This document shows, in pieces, positions 47,785-57,258 of a stretch of DNA of 64,000 nucleotides. Position 1 is the first letter of the stretch, and the number at the start of each line of letters is the position of its first letter. A program made the position numbers and the translations under genes. The notes under the pieces were generated by a model. That model was given only the letters and a program-made list of their open reading frames with translations, was not told where the DNA came from and did not search any database. Origin of the DNA: Sulfuriferula multivorans. GTDB lineage: Bacteria > Pseudomonadota > Gammaproteobacteria > Burkholderiales > Sulfuriferulaceae. The stretch covers positions 62,001-126,000 of the forward strand of contig NZ_BGOW01000020.1 of NCBI RefSeq assembly GCF_003851125.1, given 5' to 3'.

Positions 47785-48939
47785 ATGACAAAGGAAAAAC
47801 GGGGCGCGGTGGAACTGATCGCGGTAACCAAGCATTATGGTGAAGCGGTGGCTGTTGACGGTGTGAATCTCAAGGTTGCCGCCGGCTCTTACTGCTGCCT
47901 ACTGGGCCCAAGCGGCTGCGGCAAAACAAGTACCTTACGAATAATTGCCGGCCACGAGTCGGTGACGGAAGGTGATGTCCTGATCGCCAATAAGAACGTG
48001 ACCCTGCGACATCCCTCCCTACGCGGAACCGCGCTGATGTTCCAAAACTATGCACTCTTTCCTCATTTATCCTGTGAAGACAACGTAGCTTTTGGACTCA
48101 AGATGCGCGGCGTACCCAAGGCTGAAAGACGCGCACAGGCTCTGGAAATGCTGCGACTGGTGCAAATGGACGCATACAAGGATCGTCGACCCGACCAGCT
48201 ATCCGGTGGCCAGCAGCAGCGAGTGGCCCTGGCTCGGGCACTGATTACCAAGCCTGAAGTACTGCTTCTGGACGAACCTTTGTCCGCCCTGGACCCATTT
48301 TTGAGAGTGAAGATGCGGGCAGAGCTAAAACGCATTCACCGGGAGTTGGGTTTGACATTCATCCACGTCACCCATAGTCAGGAAGAGGCCATGGCCCTAG
48401 CGGACCTGGTAGTGGTCATGAACGGCGGCCGCGTAGAGCAAACGGGATCACCGTGGGAAGTGTTCAATCGCCCGAAAACGGAATTCGTGGCCAGATTCAT
48501 CGGAGGGCACAACGTCATGAGCGGACGCGTGACCCGCGTGGAAATGGCCAACACGCTGCTGACGGCGGGAGAGTACCAATTTATTGTTCCTCACGTAAAT
48601 GCACCAGCGGGAAGCGAGGTATTTTTTTCCGTCCGGGCCGACAGGGTCTCCATGGGTTTGGAGGCAGCTGACCCAGGATCGTCCAACGCGCTCAGTGCGA
48701 CCGTACGCGCCGTCGAATACCAGGGAACACAGGTGCGGATAGGACTTGAATGCCAGGAGGCTGACGAGTTCTCGATCGTGGTAAGTGATCGGGAGTTTTC
48801 GGAAAGGCCGGTCTCGATAGGAGATCGGATCACTGCAAAGTGGGAAGTGGGGGACGCCCATTGCGTTGGGCCTTATCAGACCCAGGAAAGCGGCAACCCT
48901 AATCATACGCAATTCAACCAGGAGGTTTTACATGTCTGA
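47785..48939 (+). CDS. ABC transporter ATPase (PotA-like)
   Basis: A 384-residue ATPase of the spermidine/putrescine-iron importer class. Walker A is LLGPSGCGKTSTL, the Q-loop MFQNYALFPHL, the signature LSGGQQQR and Walker B VLLLDEPLSALD. A C-terminal TOBE-like regulatory domain follows from about residue 240. It starts an operon with binding protein, two permeases, dihydropyrimidinase and a carbamoylase, so it most likely powers uptake of a pyrimidine-derived or hydantoin-like compound rather than polyamines. It overlaps the next gene by 8 nt. Confidence 0.93.
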   Translation: MTKEKRGAVELIAVTKHYGEAVAVDGVNLKVAAGSYCCLLGPSGCGKTSTLRIIAGHESVTEGDVLIANKNVTLRHPSLRGTALMFQNYALFPHLSCEDNVAFGLKMRGVPKAERRAQALEMLRLVQMDAYKDRRPDQLSGGQQQRVALARALITKPEVLLLDEPLSALDPFLRVKMRAELKRIHRELGLTFIHVTHSQEEAMALADLVVVMNGGRVEQTGSPWEVFNRPKTEFVARFIGGHNVMSGRVTRVEMANTLLTAGEYQFIVPHVNAPAGSEVFFSVRADRVSMGLEAADPGSSNALSATVRAVEYQGTQVRIGLECQEADEFSIVVSDREFSERPVSIGDRITAKWEVGDAHCVGPYQTQESGNPNHTQFNQEVLHV

Positions 48940-50233
48940 CGACAATCGCAAAAACGATAGTAACGAACACGGCGGCCTATCGCGCCGAGGTTTTTTAAAG
49001 GGGCTGGCAGTGGCGGGCGGTGCGGCAGCGATTGGAGGTATCAACGGCATACCTTCCGTGTATGCCTCCGAACCAGTAGTTCTGCGCCTCCTCGGCACTG
49101 GAGTGACCCACTACAAGGAAATCGCCGACCAGGCCAAGAAGGACTTGGGCATCACCATCGAGTTCACGACGTTGAATTCCGATGACGCAGTAAAACGCGC
49201 CATTACGCAACCAACATCCTACGACCTCCTGGATAGCGAATATTTTGCTCTGAAGAAAATCATTCCCTCCGGAAATCTGCGAGGCATGGATGTTAAACGT
49301 ATAAAGCACTATGAAGACATCGTGTCAATTTTCACCTCCGGCAAGCTCAACGGCAAGATGGTTTCAAGTCAGGGTACAGCACCGTTTGAGGTCAGCTACC
49401 TGGACGGAGAATTCGGGCGCAAGTTTTCGGCCAAACCTACGGAATGGATGACCGTGGTCCCCACAGTCTACAACGCCGATACTTTGGGGATACGCCCGGA
49501 TCTTATCCATCGCCCGGTTACTTCCTGGGCTGATTTATTGAGCCCGGATTTCAAGGGAAAAACCGCCATTATCGACGTGCCATCCATTGGCATTATGGAT
49601 GCAGCCATGGCCATTGAGGCGATGGGAAAAATGCGCTACCACGACAAGGGCAACATGACCCGGGGGGAAATCGACAAGACCATGGAGATACTCACTGCGG
49701 CCAAGAAGCAGGGACAGTTCCGCGCATTCTGGAAGGATTTCAATGAATCCGTAAACCTGATGGCCTCCGGCGAAGTCGTACTCCAGTCGATGTGGTCGCC
49801 GGCGGTCAGCAAGGTTCGCGAAATGGGCATCGCCTGCAAATACCAACCCCTCAAGGAAGGCTATCGCGGTTGGGGCATCGGCCTTGGTATCCCGTCGCAC
49901 GTGAAGGGGAAAACTTTGGATGCCGCCTACGAATTCATCAATTGGTATCTGTCTGGCTGGGCAGGCGCGTTCCTCAACCGTCAAGGGTATTACACAGCGG
50001 TTCCGAAAACCGCTAAACAATTCATGAGCGCAGACGAATGGGGTTACTGGATGGATGGAAAGCCCGCAAAGAGCAATATTCTGAGCCCGACGGGACAAAA
50101 AGTGGACGCACCAGGAAGCGTTCGCGACGGGGGCTCCTTCGACCAAAGAATGGGCGCTGTAGCCTGCTGGAATACGGTAATGGACGAAGACCGCTATCTT
50201 GTACGCAAGTGGAACGACTTTGTCGCAGCCTGA
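48932..50233 (+). CDS. ABC transporter substrate-binding protein (PotD-like, Tat-exported)
   Basis: A 433-residue periplasmic binding protein. It has a Tat signal (LSRRGFLKGLAVAGGAAAIGG) with cleavage near VYA-SEP, preceded by an AGGAGG ribosome site 5 nt before the ATG at 48932. The body matches the family 1 / PotD fold (PTVYNADTLGIRPDLI, SWADLLSPDFKGKTAIID, GIGLGIPSHVKGKTLDAAYEFINWYLS). The ligand is inferred from the operon: a dihydropyrimidine, hydantoin or ureide. The protein is somewhat longer than classic PotD. Confidence 0.9.
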   Translation: MSDDNRKNDSNEHGGLSRRGFLKGLAVAGGAAAIGGINGIPSVYASEPVVLRLLGTGVTHYKEIADQAKKDLGITIEFTTLNSDDAVKRAITQPTSYDLLDSEYFALKKIIPSGNLRGMDVKRIKHYEDIVSIFTSGKLNGKMVSSQGTAPFEVSYLDGEFGRKFSAKPTEWMTVVPTVYNADTLGIRPDLIHRPVTSWADLLSPDFKGKTAIIDVPSIGIMDAAMAIEAMGKMRYHDKGNMTRGEIDKTMEILTAAKKQGQFRAFWKDFNESVNLMASGEVVLQSMWSPAVSKVREMGIACKYQPLKEGYRGWGIGLGIPSHVKGKTLDAAYEFINWYLSGWAGAFLNRQGYYTAVPKTAKQFMSADEWGYWMDGKPAKSNILSPTGQKVDAPGSVRDGGSFDQRMGAVACWNTVMDEDRYLVRKWNDFVAA

Positions 50234-50246
50234 TCTGAACAACACC

Positions 50247-51152
50247 ATGGCAACGCCGGAAACCCGACGTCGGGTTTCCGGTCCTTTTTGGTCCGTGCTA
50301 TCCACACCACGGATCGCACCCTATTTACAGGTAATGCCGATCACCGCGGTCTTTCTGGTTTTCTTCCTGATTCCAGTGATACTGGTCGTCGTCATCAGCT
50401 TTTTCGATTATCAGACCTACGACATCCTAATACCGGATTTCACCCTAATGAACTACCAGGACGTTTTTTCGTCCTCGGTCACCTATGAAACATATTGGAC
50501 TACAGCCAAGCTCAGCCTGATCGTCTGGGCAGTCACCCTGGTACTTGGCTTCACGCTTTCATATTTTCTCGCGTTCCATGTCCGTAGCCGAAGTCGACAA
50601 GTGGTATTACTCCTTCTGTGCACCATTCCGTTTTGGACATCCAACGAAATTCGAATGATTTCATGGATACCGCTGCTGGGACGTGATGGTGTGGTAAACA
50701 CCGTTCTACAGACCATGGGGATCGTGAAACAACCGCTGGAATGGTTGCTGTATTCCAAATTCGCGGTGGTGCTGGGTTATGTACACCTCTACACAGTGTT
50801 CATGATCGTGCCGATTTTCAACTCCATGATGCGCATCGACAAGTCACTGATCGAAGCGGCCGTGGACTCTGGAGCCAAAGGATGGCAAGTGGTGCTGAAT
50901 ATCATTCTGCCGCTATCCAAATCGGGACTCGCCATCGGCTCCATCTTCGTAATATCCATCGTGATGGGAGATTTTGTCACCGTCAACGTGCTCGGCGGTG
51001 GTCAAGTCGCCTCTATCGGCAAGGTGATCGTCACAGACTTGTCGTCCCTGCAATTTCCCCCCGCAGCAGCTGAATCCATGGTGCTGCTGGCTTTTGTCAT
51101 CATACTGATTGCGGCGCTGGTGAAAATCGTCGATATCAGAAAGGAACTGTGA
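50247..51152 (+). CDS. ABC transporter permease (PotB-like)
   Basis: A 301-residue permease with six predicted helices. The first helix is YLQVMPITAVFLVFFLIPVILVVVISFF. The cytoplasmic EAA loop is LIEAAVDSGAKGWQVVLNIILPLSKSG, which contacts the ATPase. The ATG at 50247 is preferred to 50199, which lies inside the binding protein gene. It lies 13 nt after the binding protein and 4 nt before the second permease. Confidence 0.92.
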   Translation: MATPETRRRVSGPFWSVLSTPRIAPYLQVMPITAVFLVFFLIPVILVVVISFFDYQTYDILIPDFTLMNYQDVFSSSVTYETYWTTAKLSLIVWAVTLVLGFTLSYFLAFHVRSRSRQVVLLLLCTIPFWTSNEIRMISWIPLLGRDGVVNTVLQTMGIVKQPLEWLLYSKFAVVLGYVHLYTVFMIVPIFNSMMRIDKSLIEAAVDSGAKGWQVVLNIILPLSKSGLAIGSIFVISIVMGDFVTVNVLGGGQVASIGKVIVTDLSSLQFPPAAAESMVLLAFVIILIAALVKIVDIRKEL

Positions 51153-51156
51153 AAAT

Positions 51157-51999
51157 ATGGCGCATGGGAAACGTTCGCCAGCCTTCTATTGGCTTGCCAT
51201 TTTATTCGGCCTATTCGTGTTATTTCTGTATGGACCAGTGATAGTCATTGCTGTGCTTTCATTCCAGGGGCCAGAGGGCGGCTTGACTTTCCCCATGCAC
51301 GGTTTTTCCACTCATTGGTTCCACCAGTTATTCGCCGGGCAATCCATAGGGGATATTTCAGGCGCATTCGGCCGTTCACTCAAACTGGGTTTGGTCGTGA
51401 TGGTGATTACCACCATAGCTTCCTTCCTGGCAGGCCTCGGCTTTCGTAGTCGATTCAAAGGCGCGAGCGCGATTTTTTATATTGCAATTGCCAGTTTGAT
51501 CGTACCGTCAGTCGTCATCAGCTTGGGTATTGGCGCCATGTTCGAACTCCTGAAGATAGATCGCACGTGGATCACATCGGCGCTTGGTGCGCAGCTGACT
51601 TGGACCCTACCCTTCGGTCTATTGATCATGTTTGCGGCCTTCAATCGCTTCAATAAATCCTATGAAGAGGCTGCAAGAGGCCTGGGGGCCAGTAGCTTAA
51701 GGGTAATCTGGGAAATTGTGCTGCCCATCCTCGCTCCCAGCCTGCTCGGAGTCGCCCTGTTTGGTTTCACCTTGTCCTATGACGAATTGTCCAGAACCTC
51801 TCAAGCTGCCGGAGCACTCAATACCCTGCCCCTGGAATTACAAGCAATGCAGACCAACGCCACTACACCTGTAATTTATGCCCTCGGCACACTCACCACT
51901 CTGCTTTCATTTACAGTCATCGGGCTAGCTTTGGCGCTGGCAATCTTTCTCAAACGTAGACGGGCTCGGCACGGGTCTGATGCCGTCAAGACAGCTTAA
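51157..51999 (+). CDS. ABC transporter permease (PotC-like)
   Basis: A 280-residue permease with six helices. It begins AFYWLAILFGLFVLFLYGPVIVIAVLSF. The EAA loop is YEEAARGLGASSLRVIWEIVLPILAPS. It pairs with the PotB-like permease to form the membrane channel. The end of the gene is separated from the dihydropyrimidinase ATG by 58 nt. Confidence 0.92.
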   Translation: MAHGKRSPAFYWLAILFGLFVLFLYGPVIVIAVLSFQGPEGGLTFPMHGFSTHWFHQLFAGQSIGDISGAFGRSLKLGLVVMVITTIASFLAGLGFRSRFKGASAIFYIAIASLIVPSVVISLGIGAMFELLKIDRTWITSALGAQLTWTLPFGLLIMFAAFNRFNKSYEEAARGLGASSLRVIWEIVLPILAPSLLGVALFGFTLSYDELSRTSQAAGALNTLPLELQAMQTNATTPVIYALGTLTTLLSFTVIGLALALAIFLKRRRARHGSDAVKTA

Positions 52000-52057
52000 C
52001 CTGCTTGGCCAGCCCAGCGCACTTGTAAAAAGCAACTTGTATTTCCGGAAAGAAAAA

Positions 52058-53437
52058 ATGAAAACCATTATCCGCAATCCTACTATCGTCACTGCTAGCG
52101 ACACGTTCATAGCTGATGTATTGATCGACAACGAAACGATATCCGCCGTCGGCGTCGAACTGGACGTACGGGATGCGACCATCGTTGACGGCGAAGGAAA
52201 ATATTTGCTACCGGGCGGGATAGATGTTCATACTCATCTCGATATGCCATTCGGCGGCACGAAGACTTGCGACGACTTTTATACCGGTCATGTTGCGGCC
52301 GCATTTGGCGGAACAACGACCCATATTGATTTTGCCATCCAGCCAAAAGGTGGTGGCCTTAAGGATGCCCTGAACATCTGGCACGAAAAAGCTCGGGACA
52401 AAGCGGTGATCGACTATGGCTTCCATGTCATCGTGACAGAACTGAACGACCAGGTGCTGGCTGAAATTGCCGAGCTGCCAGCTCAGGGGGTAACCTCAAT
52501 CAAGATGTTCATGGCCTACAAAGGCATCCTGCAAGTAGACGACGATACTTTGTTCAAAGCCTTTGAAATGTGCCGGGATGTCGGCGTGCTGCCCATGGTG
52601 CACGCAGAAAATGGCTGCGCGATCGACGTGCTGGTTAAGCACGAACTGGCGAAGGGGCATTCCGACCCCATTTACCATGCACTTTCACGGCCAGCAAAAT
52701 TGGAGGGGGAAGCTACGGGACGTGCTATTGCTCTGGCGGAAGTTGCCGGTAGTCCGCTGTTCATCGTGCACATGACCTGCGAAGAATCGTTGGGACAATT
52801 ACGCGCAGCCCAGGATCGGGGCGCGAAGATTTACGGAGAAAGTTGCACCCACTACATGTTTTTCACCCTGCACGATCTGGACCGACCGGACTTTGAAGGA
52901 GCCAAATGGGTGTGTTCGCCGCCATTCAGGGAGAAAAAAGACCAGGAGGCAATCTGGAAGGCTCTGCGCAACGGCACCCTCAGTGTCGTTTCCACAGACC
53001 ACTGCGCATTCAAGTTCGACGGACAAAAGAGTCTGGGGCGCGACGACTTTTCCAAGATACCCAACGGCGTACCGGGCATTGAAGAGCGCATGATGGTGAT
53101 GCATCAAGGCGGCGTCAACGACAATCGCTTCAGCCTTAACCAACTGGTCGCACTGACGGCCACCAATCCCGCCAGGCTGTTCGGCCTGGAAGGACGCAAG
53201 GGATCAATTGCAGCCGGCTACGATGCCGATCTTGTGTTGTGGGACTTCAAGGCTCACGCGACCCTCTCAAAGGAGAACTTGCATTCGGCGGTGGACTACA
53301 CGCTTTACGAGGGGCATGTCGTGAAAGGCGTGCCGCAAAAGGTGTGGGTGCGGGGAGAGTTGGTGGTCGACGGGGAAACATTTCTCGGCCAGCCGGGGAA
53401 TGGAAAATTTCAGCCTCGGAAGGTTTTCGAGGTTTAG
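52058..53437 (+). CDS. dihydropyrimidinase / hydantoinase
   Basis: A 459-residue cyclic amidohydrolase of the D-hydantoinase family. The metal motif is GGIDVHTHLDMPFGGT, the carboxylated Lys is in TSIKMFMAYKG, and further ligands are in MVHAENG, FIVHMTCEES and VSTDHCAFKFDGQK. It opens the ring of 5,6-dihydrouracil or hydantoins to N-carbamoyl amino acids. The ATG at 52058 is chosen as the family start with GGAAAG upstream. It is followed by an M20 carbamoylase that would complete the hydrolysis. Dihydropyrimidine dehydrogenase genes are not in the window. Confidence 0.92.
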   Translation: MKTIIRNPTIVTASDTFIADVLIDNETISAVGVELDVRDATIVDGEGKYLLPGGIDVHTHLDMPFGGTKTCDDFYTGHVAAAFGGTTTHIDFAIQPKGGGLKDALNIWHEKARDKAVIDYGFHVIVTELNDQVLAEIAELPAQGVTSIKMFMAYKGILQVDDDTLFKAFEMCRDVGVLPMVHAENGCAIDVLVKHELAKGHSDPIYHALSRPAKLEGEATGRAIALAEVAGSPLFIVHMTCEESLGQLRAAQDRGAKIYGESCTHYMFFTLHDLDRPDFEGAKWVCSPPFREKKDQEAIWKALRNGTLSVVSTDHCAFKFDGQKSLGRDDFSKIPNGVPGIEERMMVMHQGGVNDNRFSLNQLVALTATNPARLFGLEGRKGSIAAGYDADLVLWDFKAHATLSKENLHSAVDYTLYEGHVVKGVPQKVWVRGELVVDGETFLGQPGNGKFQPRKVFEV

Positions 53438-53503
53438 AAACAAGAGACTTGCCACCCAAGCAATTAGCGTTGCTTACTTTTAATCTCATCCTGGAATTCG
53501 ATA

Positions 53504-54784
53504 GTGAACGGTAACTCACAACAGTCTACTAAATGTTCCGACAGCGTACGCGCCAGCCGTTTTGTCGACAAGAACCGCCTCTGGAACCGTCACATGGAAA
53601 TGGCCGCGATCGGTGCGATTCCCGGCAATGGGGTGAACCGGCAGGCGTTGTCTCTCGAAGATATCGCAGCTCGAAAATTATTGATCTCCTGGGCAGCGGC
53701 ACGGCATTACGAAATCGCTATGGACGGCATCGGCAACCTGTTCGTCCGCCGCACCGGAAACGAACCAGAGCTGGCCCCGGTGATGACCGGTAGCCACATG
53801 GACAGTCAGCCGATGGGGGGCCGTTTCGACGGTATATACGGCGTCCTGGCCGGGCTGGAAATCATGGAAGCTTTGGACGAGGCTGGCGTGCAGACCCGGC
53901 GACCCATCGATTTGGTGGCCTGGACCAACGAAGAGGGCAGCCGGTTTGCGCCCGGCGCCATGGGCTCCATGGTTTTCACCGGATCCCGTCCTCTGGACGA
54001 TTTTTTGGGGGTAAAAGATCAGAATGGCATCACTCTGAGCGATGCGCTGGCCGACACCATCGCGGCCATACCGAACTGCGCTTCCCACGAATTTGCGACC
54101 CCTGTTGCTGCTTATGTGGAAGCACATATCGAACAGGGGCCGCTGTTGGAGCAATCAGGCTCGACCATCGGTGTCGTCACAGGCATCCAGGGATTCCGCT
54201 GGTTCAACGTGGAGGTGACCGGCGAAGCAGCACACGCGGGTACCACACCGATTTCCCTGCGCCGGGACGCGCTTCAGACAGCGGTAGCGTGTATATCCGC
54301 GCTGAACGCCTTGATTCGGGAAGAAACGGACACGCTGCGATTCACCATCGGGCGGCTGGACGTCACCCCGAATACACCCAATACGGTACCCTGCAGAGCT
54401 GCTTTTTCCATAGACCTTCGGCACCCGGATCAGGTGGTTCTGGAGCGGGTGGGGGATCTGGTGGAAGCGACTTGTCGCACAGCCTGCATCAGGTGCGCAG
54501 TGAAGGTCACCGAGATTGCCACGCGTTCGCCCTGCGTCTTCAACCCGAGTATGGTGGACTCGGTGGAAGAGGCGGCTGCAAGGCTCGGGCTACCCTCCAT
54601 GAGGATGCCGTCGGGAGCGTTCCATGATGCGCTTTTTATGCACGAGATATGCCCGACGGGAATGGTGTTCGTGCCCTGCGAAAAGGGGATCAGCCACAAT
54701 CCGGCGGAAAACGCGGCACCTGATGACCTTGTTGCCGGGGCGCGAGTTCTACTGGCCACATTGGTCGAACTGGCGAATGCCTGA
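53504..54784 (+). CDS. M20-family N-carbamoyl amino acid hydrolase / allantoate amidohydrolase-like
   Basis: A 426-residue zinc amidohydrolase of the hydantoinase/carbamoylase group, starting with GTG. Visible motifs are TGSHMDSQPMGGRFDGIYGVLAG (metal), AWTNEEGSRFAPGAMGS (catalytic Glu), YVEAHIEQGPLLE, and the late HDALFMHEICPTGMVFVPC. The group includes beta-ureidopropionase, L-carbamoylase and allantoate amidohydrolase; next to a dihydropyrimidinase, hydrolysis of N-carbamoyl-beta-alanine to beta-alanine, CO2 and ammonia is likely. It is the last gene of the operon and ends 83 nt from the convergent SnoaL-like gene. Confidence 0.88.
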   Translation: MNGNSQQSTKCSDSVRASRFVDKNRLWNRHMEMAAIGAIPGNGVNRQALSLEDIAARKLLISWAAARHYEIAMDGIGNLFVRRTGNEPELAPVMTGSHMDSQPMGGRFDGIYGVLAGLEIMEALDEAGVQTRRPIDLVAWTNEEGSRFAPGAMGSMVFTGSRPLDDFLGVKDQNGITLSDALADTIAAIPNCASHEFATPVAAYVEAHIEQGPLLEQSGSTIGVVTGIQGFRWFNVEVTGEAAHAGTTPISLRRDALQTAVACISALNALIREETDTLRFTIGRLDVTPNTPNTVPCRAAFSIDLRHPDQVVLERVGDLVEATCRTACIRCAVKVTEIATRSPCVFNPSMVDSVEEAAARLGLPSMRMPSGAFHDALFMHEICPTGMVFVPCEKGISHNPAENAAPDDLVAGARVLLATLVELANA

Positions 54785-54867
54785 CTGGGGTGACCATGGA
54801 AAGAAGCAATGGACAACGGCTCACTGGCTGCACTTCATACTTGAGTCTATCCACAACTTGAAACATT

Positions 54868-55266
54868 TCAGTCTCGATTTATTGCAGGATCGAGTATCCA
54901 TTCCGCACTATCGTTCCAGACGTCCATACGGGTGATTTTTTTATCGCGAACCTCGAAGCGGTCGAGATAGCGGTTCCCGGAAAAACTGCGTCCATCCGGC
55001 CATTCTCCATACAGTGTGCCGTTGGAATAGACGATGGTATGGTCATCGCGTTCCATCCAGTCAAAATGACCGAAGGCTTTTTTGACCCAGGCATAGCGAG
55101 CCTTGTTGAACATCGTTATCGCCTGTGCATCAGGCATTAATCGACGTCCGGTGAAGGTGATCTGCACACCGTCGGCCAGAAAAGTGGCGGCCTTCTCCGG
55201 GTCTGGCACCATGGATGCAGCCAGAAATTCGCTCACAATATTTACGGCTTCGTTAGTATTACTCAT
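54868..55266 (-). CDS. SnoaL/NTF2-like protein in the URC operon
   Basis: A 132-residue protein with the NTF2/SnoaL fold: AVNIVSEFLAASMVPDPEKAATFLADGVQITFTGRRL, FDWMERDDHTIVYSNGTLYGEW, RFEVRDKKITRMDVWNDSAEW. The ATG at 55266 follows GAGG. It is the last gene of the minus-strand URC operon, 59 nt after the cytosine deaminase-like gene. SnoaL-like proteins act as small isomerases, hydrolases or binding proteins; here it could act on a ring-opened intermediate. The role is unknown. Confidence 0.78.
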   Translation of the reverse strand: MSNTNEAVNIVSEFLAASMVPDPEKAATFLADGVQITFTGRRLMPDAQAITMFNKARYAWVKKAFGHFDWMERDDHTIVYSNGTLYGEWPDGRSFSGNRYLDRFEVRDKKITRMDVWNDSAEWILDPAINRD

Positions 55267-55325
55267 GGCTATCCTCACCATTCCTGGGCCCATTCAAAAT
55301 ATGGAACCCATCAGGCTTATTTACA

Positions 55326-56597
55326 CTAAAGTTGAAAATTGACCTCTCCAGGCCGCCCCGGTAATTTCAGCATCGCGATAGCCGGTGCCGTACTGGCGAT
55401 GATACGCCCTGCCCGAATTACCGCCAGGCGAGTAGCACGCAGTCGGATCGCCTCAACCGGATTGTGTGCCTGCAGCAGTACCAGATTGGCTCGGCAACCG
55501 ACGGCGACGCCGTAGCCATCCAGCCCGAGTATCTTTGCCGGTACATTGGTGACTGCCTCGAAGCAGGCGTGTATCGCGTCCTGCCCGGTCATCTGGGCGA
55601 CATGCAAGCCCATGTGCGCGACCTCCAGCATGTCACCACTGCCGAGGCTATACCACGGGTCCATCACGCAGTCATGGCCGAAGGCGACATCGATACCTGC
55701 GGCGAGCAATTCTGGCACGCGCGTCATGCCACGCCGCTTCGGGTAGGTATCGTGCCGACCCTGCAGCGTGATGTTGATCAGCGGATTTGCGATGACGGCA
55801 ACTCCGGCTTCCTGAATAAGCGGGATCAGTTTTGAGACGTAGTAGTTGTCCATCGAGTGCATCGATGTCAAATGTGAGCCAGCTACCCGGCCCTGCAAGC
55901 CAAGCCGTTGTGTGTGGTACGTGAGGGTTTCGATGTGGCGCGACAGAGGATCGTCGGATTCGTCGCAATGCATATCGACCCGCAGCCCACGTTCGGCCGC
56001 AAGTTCGCACAAAATACGTACAGATTCTGCGCCATCAGCCATCGTACGTTCAAAATGCGGAATGCCGCCCACTACGTCCACACCCTTGTCGAGCGCGCGC
56101 TTGAGGTTATCGAGTGCATCGGGCGCACGCAGCAAGCCATCCTGTGGAAACGCCACTAATTGCAGATCAAGATAGGGTTTTACGCGCTCACGTACATATA
56201 GCAGCGCATCAACCGCCAGCAGGCGCGGATCACAGATGTCAACATGAGAACGAATGGCCAACAACCCCTTCGCGACAGCCCAGTCGCAATAGGCAAGTGC
56301 ACGCTCAACCAGCGCTTCTTGCGTCAACAGTGGTTTGAGCTCGCCCCATAGCGCGATACCTTCAAGCAAGGTACCGGAGCGATTGACTCGCGGCAGCCCG
56401 AAAGACAAGGTCGAGTCCATATGGAAGTGGGCATCTACAAACGGTGCTGTCACCAGCTGACCGACAGCATCGATGGTTTGTGCAGCATCGGCGGCGAGCG
56501 CCGGCTGGATCGCGACTATTCGATCCCCTTCCATGCCAATATCAAGGCCGGTACGGCCATCGGCCAGCGTGCAGTTGCGAAGAAGAAGATCAAGCAT
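55326..56597 (-). CDS. cytosine deaminase-like amidohydrolase
   Basis: A 423-residue amidohydrolase matching CodA-type cytosine deaminases. The metal ligands are visible in FVDAHFHMDSTLS, DMHCDESDDPLSRH, GSHLTSMHSMD and AFGHDCVMDPWYSLGSGDML. It would convert cytosine to uracil and ammonia, supplying the substrate of the downstream URC steps. Related enzymes act on other aminated rings, so cytosine is the likely but not certain substrate. It lies between the RutR-like repressor and the SnoaL-like gene in the URC operon. Confidence 0.88.
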   Translation of the reverse strand: MLDLLLRNCTLADGRTGLDIGMEGDRIVAIQPALAADAAQTIDAVGQLVTAPFVDAHFHMDSTLSFGLPRVNRSGTLLEGIALWGELKPLLTQEALVERALAYCDWAVAKGLLAIRSHVDICDPRLLAVDALLYVRERVKPYLDLQLVAFPQDGLLRAPDALDNLKRALDKGVDVVGGIPHFERTMADGAESVRILCELAAERGLRVDMHCDESDDPLSRHIETLTYHTQRLGLQGRVAGSHLTSMHSMDNYYVSKLIPLIQEAGVAVIANPLINITLQGRHDTYPKRRGMTRVPELLAAGIDVAFGHDCVMDPWYSLGSGDMLEVAHMGLHVAQMTGQDAIHACFEAVTNVPAKILGLDGYGVAVGCRANLVLLQAHNPVEAIRLRATRLAVIRAGRIIASTAPAIAMLKLPGRPGEVNFQL

Positions 56598-56627
56598 ATG
56601 CGTAGTCCAGTTTTAAAAACTCCATTT

Positions 56628-57251
56628 TCAGTGCGCAATGCCGCAACCGCACAGCAACAATTCTGTCAGGTGCTCAGTCGCTTTGTGCATCTGCTGTGCA
56701 TCTAACGCTTGCACTCCGAGCACCGCGCAGATCTGTGTATCGAAGTCAGCATACGTTTGCGTCGCGGCCCAGATGGTAAAAAAAAGATATTTCGGATCGA
56801 CCGGCATCATTTTGCCTTGCGCGATCCAGTGTTCGATCACCTCTGCCTTACGCTCGACCAACTGACGCAGATCCTCGCGTAAATAGTCGCCGATCTCGGG
56901 CGCGCCGTGCAGAATTTCATTGGCAAACACGCGCGACGCATCCGGGTGGGTGACGGAAAGCTGCATCTTGGCCCGAATGTAATCAGTCAGCGCGGTGCGC
57001 GGATCATTGTCCTCGTGAATGCTGTCGGTCTGCGCGAGCCACAATGAAAGGATGTTTGCCAACACCGCACGGTAGATCGCTTTCTTGCTTTTGAAGTAAT
57101 AATGCAGGTTGGACTTCGGGATGTGGGCGCACTCGGCGATTTCCGCCATCGTTGCCCCGACGAATCCTGCGCGCGCGAAAACATGTTCCGCCGCACGCAA
57201 AATATTAGCCTCATTGCTCAAACGAATGCGACTCTTGCTATCGCCTTCCAT
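56628..57251 (-). CDS. RutR-like TetR-family repressor
   Basis: A 207-residue TetR-family regulator with a RutR-type ligand domain. The helix-turn-helix is ILRAAEHVFARAGFVGATMAEIAECAHIPKSNLHYYFKSKKAIYRAVL, and the C-terminal domain keeps RutR segments (FANEILHGAPEIGDYLREDLRQLV, GKMMPVDPKYLFFTIWAATQTYADF). E. coli RutR binds TTGACCAnnTGGTCAA and is released by uracil or thymine. That site is present upstream of this same operon (60506-60521), so self-controlled repression relieved by pyrimidine is likely. The start at 57251 is preferred over 57317, which overlaps upp. Confidence 0.88.
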   Translation of the reverse strand: MEGDSKSRIRLSNEANILRAAEHVFARAGFVGATMAEIAECAHIPKSNLHYYFKSKKAIYRAVLANILSLWLAQTDSIHEDNDPRTALTDYIRAKMQLSVTHPDASRVFANEILHGAPEIGDYLREDLRQLVERKAEVIEHWIAQGKMMPVDPKYLFFTIWAATQTYADFDTQICAVLGVQALDAQQMHKATEHLTELLLCGCGIAH

Positions 57252-57258
57252 AACTATC

